A stretch of DNA of 64,000 bases from Meloidogyne chitwoodi (Eukaryota > Nematoda > Chromadorea > Rhabditida > Meloidogynidae). Both the position numbers and the translations under genes were made by a program. Below, in pieces: positions 57,385 to 64,000 of the stretch; the first letter of the stretch is position 1; each line of letters opens with the position of its first letter. The stretch spans positions 1 to 64,000 of the forward strand of contig JACZZP010000020.1 of the NCBI GenBank assembly GCA_015183035.1, given 5' to 3'. The notes under the pieces were generated by a model. It was given only the letters and a program-made list of their open reading frames with translations. It did not search any database and was not told where the DNA came from.

Positions 57385-60300
57385 ATGAAGTTAATTATTT
57401 TATTAATATTGCTATTATTTTGCTTCAGTTTTCAAAAGGTGGAGACAGGCAACTGTTCAAGTCAGCAAACTAAAAGCAAGCAATAATATTTTTAATTAAA
57501 AATCTAAATTATGAAAATATTTTTCTAAAGCATTTTTTAAACTCTATCGACTTAATTGAACAATTAAATTATAAAAATTAAAAAAAAATTTTTTAATTTT
57601 CAGAAATACTCCTTCTAGGCGATTATGAGTTTTACAGCCATTTTTATCTTACGGTTTACTAAATTTTTTTATTAATAATAAAAAATTAGAAGAATTTATA
57701 TGAATATTTTTAAACTTGAATTAATAAAAATTTCTGAAAAATCAGAAATTTAAAACATCTCTGTTATAGAAAATTGTGTGTTCTGATAATTTTTCTGATT
57801 TCACACAATTAATTTTAATTGTTTCTATCTGTTCTGCCCAAATCTTTACCAACTTAAACATTTAATAATAATAATGTTTACACATAATTTAGGGCTTAAC
57901 AAAACATGCACGAACAAATTGTTAACTAACCATAACTGACCACTGTCTCTCCGAAGGTTAACTTAATCTCTCGTTTTTAAGAGAGAGAAAGGTACTTTAT
58001 CAGAAGAGAAAATATTTAAAATTCCTTTTGTACAATTCCTTTTAATTTTATACAATTTTCTCTGCTGACCACTACCTTTCTCTATCTCTTACAAACGAGA
58101 GATTAAGTTAACCTTCGGAGAGACAGTGGTCAGTTATGGTTAGTTAACAATTTGTTCGTGCATGTTTTGTTAAACCCTACTGTAATTTAAAATAATTTAA
58201 GAAACAATTGGCAAATATACTCGATGAATATGGTTTTTGTGTGGTCAGCTTTTTTTAATTTTAAAATTAAAAAAAATATTTTTAAAGTATTTTCTTGTTG
58301 CTCGTGAAAATGATCAAAGTTTGGACCAATTTAATATAAATTCTGGAGTAAAAGTGAAAAAAGTTATTATGGATGCACATTTAAAGCAAAGCTTTCTGCA
58401 AGCATCTGAATTTCACAACAATTGGGAACAAGAATTTATAAGTTCATCATCCTCCAATTTTTGGTCAAGTATTAGTTACCAAACTGTTGGCTTTTATCAT
58501 GGTAAATTTTTTTTACCCTTGCTATAAAAAAGTGTTTTTGAAGGAATTTTGTAGTATGTGAAATGCATTTCCGCTGCACATTTTTCCGCTAATCTTGAAA
58601 CTTTATAAACTCTTAAAAATGTGCATTAACTATTTTTATTTACAGAGATGTAACCAATTATCTTTTTAAATTTTAGCAATAATTCACAATTTTGACTTAT
58701 TCAAAAGGTTAATGAAAAAAGGAAAAAGTTTTTCATTGGGAATTGGTGCAAAACCCAGTGATTTTGCACTTTTTTTTCAGTTGGGCATAAAAAATACAAT
58801 TGCCATATCTAGTCAACCTGGAAATTCAACAGCTTATCACTTTTTAGGATTGCCAATTCCTGTTGAAATACCTGGCAAGTTTTAAAATTTTAAAAAATAA
58901 TTGAGCCACAATATTTAAACAATTTAATATATTGCATGAAATTCAATTTCTAAATTGAGATTAGGCTCACAGGCGCCTAGGATTCAGTGATGGAAAAGTT
59001 CCAAAATTTCAACTGGAACCGGTTCCAGTTCCGGAACTGGTTTTTTAATTTTCATAGTTCCAGTTCCGGAACTATTCGGAACTATTGTGGGGTGAGGAAC
59101 CGGTTCCGGAACCCGTTCCAGTTCCAAAAATTTGGCAGTTCCACAGTTCCAGTTCCAAACCGGTTCCAGGAATCAACCAGTTCCGCAGTTCCGGAACTGG
59201 AACTGGAACTTTTCCATCACTGCTGGGATTGTCGTTCACCATTACCCATGGGCTACCCGACATTTGCGGACTGGACATTTGCGGACCCGACACATGCGGA
59301 CGACAAATGCGGACCCGACAGCTGATGACCACTGACTGTAAAAAAATTTCTACAAAAATAAAAAAAATTAACAAAAAAATTCTGAGAAATCTTTATAAAT
59401 CTCTGAATTGAAAAAATTTGATTTTTTTGAAGGCTCATAATCATTATTTATCGAATATTGGTAATTTTTTGTTATTACTGTTCCGTCCGCAACTGTCTGG
59501 TCCGCAAATGTCTCGGCCGCAAATGTAGGTGCACGCACCATGCATAATATTTTGTGATTTATTCATGGGAATATATAAATTATACACGAAATGAATTTTT
59601 TGAAGAATTTTTTTTTTAAATATTGGAGGAATTCTCCTTGAGTAATGTAATCGGATCACCCCTATAGGCCGAAACCCTATTGATCGAATTTGCCAATTGG
59701 TCAAATCCCTTAAATGGTAAAGTAATAAACACTCCCAATAGGTCCAAGTTTGCACGAAAACCAACTGGCCATGGGCTCTAAAATGGAGAAGTAATAAAAC
59801 ACTCCCTGTAGGTCCAATTTGAATGGGCCAAATTGTTTTAAGAGATTTGACCGAATTGGAAATTGGACAAATTGGTTCACGATCTATAGGGTTTCGATCT
59901 ATAGGGGTGGACTCTGAGTAATATTCAAGAGGAATATTCCAGTAAATTACAGGGATGGGATAAATGAAAAGATTGGTGATAATATTAGAAGTAGATAATT
60001 AAAATTAAATCGTTTAATTTAAGAATTATATACAGCACAAAGAGGTGATGGTTTTCAAAATTCTCAACTTCGTATACCAGGCAGTAATCGACAAACCCAA
60101 AATATAGAAAATATTCAGAATTTAATTACACATTTTCAACAAATTTATGAACAAGATTATATTCAATTTTATGTTAATACCCATCAGAGTTATCATGGAA
60201 AATATCGCTTAAAAAACATTCCTAAATTAACTCAACTTTTTGCAAACGTTCGCTATTTTTTGGTAAATCATTCAGGGATTGCTGCATATCCGCGAACGAT

Positions 60301-61796
60301 TAACGATAAAATTGGATTTATTGGAGGTATCGCTTTTGGAGAAAATATATTTCAAAAATTTCATGAAAAGATTTTGACCAACAATGAGATTGAAACTGTT
60401 TGGGAAACTGAGGTATATATTTAATAATATTTTATAACGGTCGATTCCTCTTTCAATATCCACCAAACACAAAACATGTGGAACGGGATATTTCAAATTT
60501 ATTAAATAAAATTGCTTAAATTATGGCAAAATAAATACTTTTTTTTTTAAATTTTATATGAAACAACGGGGAAAAGAGTTAAGGGACAGAGGAATGTTTG
60601 TTTCACCAAAAACAAATTTTCTATTTTCCCTCATTCTTCCCCCGTTGTATTACTAACTTTCAGTACGAATGCATTGTTATTTTAACATTTGGAACACTTT
60701 TTAATTTTTTTGGAATGGCAAAAAATCAATTATCAAGTTTTATTGAAGCATTTAATCAACATGAAAATTGCTTATTTATTTTTCGGATCGACCAGTTTAT
60801 TCGAAATTTAATTGAGGTTAATCATATTATAATACAAAACAATGTATATCTCACAAATGAAATGATTGATATTAAAGGGATACTTGGTAATTCTTTTTTT
60901 AAATTTTATTTGAATAATTTGGGGTAATACACGTTATTTATTGAAAATTGTTTAATGCATTTTCAAAAAACGAGTCATATATTATAATAAATATCAGATT
61001 TTGCTATCAAATTAAATCACTATATTTGCACAAAACTGAAAGACCGTTAGGGATCATCATAAGAAAATTAGAAAATCGGATTTTCTAACTTAAGCTAAAA
61101 ATAATTTAAAAAATTGGTTAATTTATAATTACAATATTTTTTATAAAAATCGAAATTTAGGGTCTTACCTGAATGTTGTGCTAAAATAGAAATTTAGATT
61201 AATCTAAAAATACCATCCGATCCAATTTTATAAAAAAAATTTTCTTTCTATAAAAATATAGTATTTATTAATATTTAAGCGCAACGTAACACAAAATTAG
61301 CAATAATCCATTGTGGACAAAACAGCCTTAATGAGGTTACAAAAAATTTTTTTTAAATTTTTTTTTGAACAAAAAAGAACAAATATTTGGGATTAATTAT
61401 TAAAATTTTAATTTATTTTTATGCTTTATATGCTGGTGTCCCCGTCATTTGCTTTCCATTTTTTGGAGATCAACGCTATAATGCTTCAGTTGTCGAATAT
61501 CTTAATTTAGGGGAATGGGTAATTGCACCACATGTGGAAAATGAAATTGGAAATGCAATTAATGCTTTGCTAAATGAAAGGTTAAATTTAAACAATTTTA
61601 ATAAATTAACTATAAATAATTTTAAATTTTTAATAAATAAATTTTTAGCAATGGATACCAGGAAAGAGCGCAACAATTTGCAGTACGTCTCCATTATCAA
61701 GCTTCGGAAATTTCCCCAACACAAATATTTCTTAATGCTGTTCATAATGCAATTGAATCAAATGTTCAGTATGGATTAGCCGACTTTTGCGGCTGA
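57385..61796 (+). CDS. Second UDP-glycosyltransferase, damaged copy
   Basis: Exons 57385-57460, 57604-57653, 58202-58243, 58288-58501, 58677-58874, 60024-60412, 60664-60886, 61280-61335, 61378-61580 and 61649-61796 keep frame (532 residues). It is a paralogue of the UGT at 8215-12887 exon for exon: KQLANILDEYGFCV against KELAKTLNENGYSV, and IIHCGQNSLNE and YAGVPVICFPFFGDQRYNAS in the donor site. A signal peptide starts MKLIILLILLLFCFSF. The first exon of the minus-strand gene is split here by an extra intron. The donor after exon 5 is GC (CCTG|GCAAGT). The ancestral acceptor before exon 9 reads AT in place of AG; a cryptic AG at 61377 would add 15 residues (NKYLGLIIKILIYFY) before the GVP block. 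A foldback element interrupts the last exon at 61780, giving a premature stop in its arm. Likely a pseudogene in the making. Confidence 0.8.
57895..58178. mobile_element. MITE with GTTAACTAACCATAACTGAC core, copy 2
   Basis: Ends GGGCTTAACAAAACATGCAC and GAACAAATTGTTAACTAACC are mirrored at the right. The core matches copy 1 at 50815, but the outermost sequence differs. It lies in intron 2 of the second UGT. Confidence 0.9.
58985..59222. mobile_element. CAGTGATGG-type palindromic MITE
   Basis: It runs from CAGTGATGGAAAAGTTCC to GGAACTTTTCCATCACTG with GGTTCCAGTTCCGGAAC repeats. It lies in intron 5 of the second UGT. Confidence 0.88.
59255..59530. mobile_element. GCGGAC-type foldback element
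   Basis: CGACATTTGCGGACTGGACA, TTTGCGGACCCGACACATGC at the left answer CCGTCCGCAACTGTCTGGTC and CCGCAAATGTCTCGG at the right. It lies in intron 5 of the second UGT. Confidence 0.75.
59605..59925. mobile_element. Foldback element, CACCCCTATAG ends
   Basis: CACCCCTATAGGCCGAAACC and CTATTGATCG at the left answer CGATCTATAGGGTTTCGATC and TATAGGGGTG at the right. The inside carries the AATAAACACTCCCAATAGGT motif also present in the elements at 23338 and 61780. Confidence 0.75.
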
Positions 61797-62958
61797 GACA
61801 TTTGCGGCTCAGACACTTGCGGCCCAGACATTTGCGGCTCACCCCTATTTTGACATTTGCGGCCCCGATACTTGCGGCTTAGACATTTGCGGCCCAGACA
61901 TTTGCGGAAATCAAGTTGCGGCCCAGACATTTGCGGCTGAGACATTTGCGGCTCGGACACTTGCGGCTTACCCCTATTTTGACATTTGCGGCCCCGACTT
62001 TTGCGGTTCCGAATAAAATTAATTTTACAAAAAATTTAAAAAATTAAATTTTTACTATAAAAAATTAATTACGAGTGTAAACCTGTCGAATACTGGATTT
62101 TTTAAAAACTACCAAATTATATATCATTCGAAAGAACTCTTCGAGCTGAGTTGAATGAAACAAAATGAATCCGCGGAAACAACTTTGGAACAAGGTACAG
62201 GTCCTTGAAAATCGAAGAACCATAGAGGGGAGTAAGCTTTTTTCAGGTGATTATCGCGGATGCTCTTCAATTTTCTTCGTTTAATTAATTATTTTGTTGT
62301 AATTTGCGCCGTAGAATAACGCATGTACCAAAAGCCAACGAGAGATGGGCTCCCAAATGAAAAGTCATAAAACACTCCCAATAAGTCCATGTTTGGCTCA
62401 GCAAACTTCGATCTTTCATAACTTTGTTCAAAATCGTTCAATCAAGACAATTTTGTCTCATTCGATAGGTCTCGAAGAGACCTATCGAATGAGCTAACAA
62501 ACTCAATTTGAACTTTTTACCCCGAAGAAGAGCTTGGTCCCCCTTTCTCTTTATAGTCTGTCACTCGGTCCCTAATTGTCGGACCGACTTCCCACAGCTA
62601 GTTCGACTCAGCTTTCAGAGCTCTTTCGAATGACACCATATACGTCTTGTTCTGATAATTAAAGTATCTATAAGTTAATTATTCCAAAATTTGATTTTTT
62701 AAACTAAATTTTTATTTGGAACCGCAAAAGTCGGGGCCGCAAATGTCAAAATAGGGGTAAGCCGCAAGTGTCCGAGCCGCAAATGTCTCAGCCGAAAATT
62801 TCTGGGCCGCAACTTGATTTCCGCAAATGTCTGGGCCGCAAATGTCTAAGCCGCAAGTATCGGGGCCGCAAATGTCAAAATAGGGGTGAGCCGCAAATGT
62901 CTGGGCCGCAAGTGTCTGAGCCGCAAATGTCTCAGCCGAAATTGTCGCATCACCTCAG
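61780..62958. mobile_element. Large foldback element with iterated ACATTTGCGGC ends, inside the UGT last exon
   Basis: Each arm is about 230 bp of GACATTTGCGGC-like units spaced 12-24 bp apart; the right arm (62720-62958) is the inverse of the left (61780-62010). The inner 700 bp shares sequence with the element at 23338-24646. It splits the coding sequence between GLA and SPQYDD. No clear target duplication is visible. Confidence 0.9.
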
Positions 62959-63009
62959 TATGATGATACAATTGAATTTGGACAAATTAATTTTGTTCAT
63001 CAAAAGTAA
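62948..63009 (+). pseudogene. Displaced end of the second UGT's last exon
   Basis: Right after the foldback element the frame TCACCTCAGTATGATGATAC continues as SPQYDDTIEFGQINFVHQK and a stop at 63007. It follows directly in frame on the sequence left of the element, so it is the cut-off C-terminus. It too lacks a membrane helix. Confidence 0.65.
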
Positions 63010-63333
63010 GATTTTTTGTTATTTTAGGTGTTAAATTTAGTTGAATTATCGAATTTTAAAATTTATTAAATTTCTCAAAGTGACTGTTTGTCCCTGAAAC
63101 TTCACTTAAATAAAATTTCTAAAATTAGTAATTATATTGTGGTATAATTCAAAAAAATTTTTTTTAAATATAACTATATTTTTTTTAAATAATATGGGTA
63201 TACTCTATATATTTTTAAAATTTAAGTTTATAAGCTATGAAGAAAAATTAAAAAAAAAAAGGAATGAAATGTGGTAGTTAAAGTTTTGTTTGATTCTATA
63301 TTTTACGTAAAAAAAATTTTTTTCCCAACTTTA

Positions 63334-63800
63334 AAAAGGTTAAATCAGGGTAGTCAGATCTGCGAATTTATCCTCATTTTTTTGATTTTTATTAGTTAAA
63401 TGAGGATTTTTTAGAAAATGAGTATTTATTTGGTTTTTTGAAATTTTTTAGGATTCTTGAGGTTTTTCGGAAATTTATTAAAAATTACTATTGAAAAATT
63501 GAATTTTTAGCAAATAGAATAGTACATTAAATCCTCAAAATTTTTTGACTGCAGCGCATCAAATTACTAACCCAAATATATGATTTTTCTTGCATAGAGT
63601 TTTATAAGATGATTATTTCCAATAATAAATTGTTAAAATATATTGGTAATAGTAAAAAATATGAACATTAATAAAAATTTTCGATTAATAATAAAATTTG
63701 TATTCATTGAAGATTTTTGCCTATAAATGAGGATTTTCTCCTATCAACTTGCGAATTTTTTATCTGACTATCCTGGACTAACCTTTTTAAAATAGTTTAA
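63334..63800. mobile_element. Foldback MITE
   Basis: AAAAAGGTTAAATCAGGGTA, GTCAGATCTGCGAATTTATC and CTCATTT at the left answer AAATGAGGATTTTCTCC, GCGAATTTTTTATCTGACTA and TCCTGGACTAACCTTTTT at the right. It is non-coding. Confidence 0.75.
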
Positions 63801-63879
63801 GATAACTTTGTCGATTCCTCTAAGGTTATGGATATTTTGAAAGTAGACCGAAAAGGAATATTTAAGTTATCTATACGGC

Positions 63880-63975
63880 CTTACAGATAGTGCAATATTT
63901 CCTCTAATAGAATGACAGTCATTATATATTTAAAATCCTTCAAATTTTGTCATTCAATTAGAGGAAATAGGATAT
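63880..63975. repeat. Short palindrome
   Basis: ATTTCCTCTAATAGAATGAC at the left and GTCATTCAATTAGAGGAAAT at the right enclose a 40-base AT-rich centre. Confidence 0.7.
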
Positions 63976-64000
63976 ATTAAATCCCCAATTTTACAATATC

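Noticed and set aside
59085..59411. Open frames rich in Pro/Val/Phe around 59.1-59.4 kb
   Set aside because: They translate the GTTCCAGTTCC palindrome and GCGGAC repeats in a UGT intron.

Overview
The window looks like nuclear DNA of a plant-parasitic nematode, most likely a root-knot nematode (Meloidogyne or a close relative). This is inferred from several things: very high A+T, small genes cut by many short GT-AG introns with TTTCAG/TTTTAG acceptors, likely trans-splice acceptors just upstream of start codons, nematode-type UDP-glycosyltransferases and an astacin protease, a BEL/Pao retroelement with a phlebovirus-like glycoprotein, and secreted pioneer proteins of effector type. No species call is possible from sequence alone.

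Layout. 1-1170: satellite with a period of about 146 bp. 2128-4215 (+): four-exon secreted protein with a basic cluster and a C-terminal plant-repressor-like DLNLP motif. 4.4-8.0 kb: a UGT fragment, a Merlin transposon remnant and other small elements. 8215-12887 (-): complete nine-exon UDP-glycosyltransferase. 15.5-16.5 kb (-): partial unknown gene. 19023-29486 (+): 27-exon gene for a secreted 1385-residue protein, with three N-terminal copies of an unknown cassette followed by astacin, EGF and CUB domains. 29951-37924 (-): about 20-module cysteine-rich, Ly6/uPAR-like, probably GPI-anchored protein built from a repeated three-module unit; one module carries a frameshift. 38.4-51.5 kb: nested foldback elements surrounding a young BEL/Pao LTR element (41211-50805, minus strand, 5-bp target duplication, LTRs differing at one base). 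52860-55280 (+): six-exon secreted pioneer protein. 56371-56576: solo LTR. 57385-61796 (+): second UGT, degenerating through a lost splice acceptor and a foldback insertion in its last exon. The right edge is repeat-rich.

Exon models were built by hand. Every junction stated for the 2128, 8215-12887, 19023, 52860 and 57385 models keeps the reading frame, and total lengths divide by three. The genes do not form an operon-like unit. What they share is secretion: the two UGTs, the astacin, the LU-type protein and both pioneers are predicted to enter the secretory pathway (the LU gene's own signal exon was not found). Introns here are the main landing sites for transposable elements, with at least six foldback, hAT-like or Merlin-like insertions within genes.
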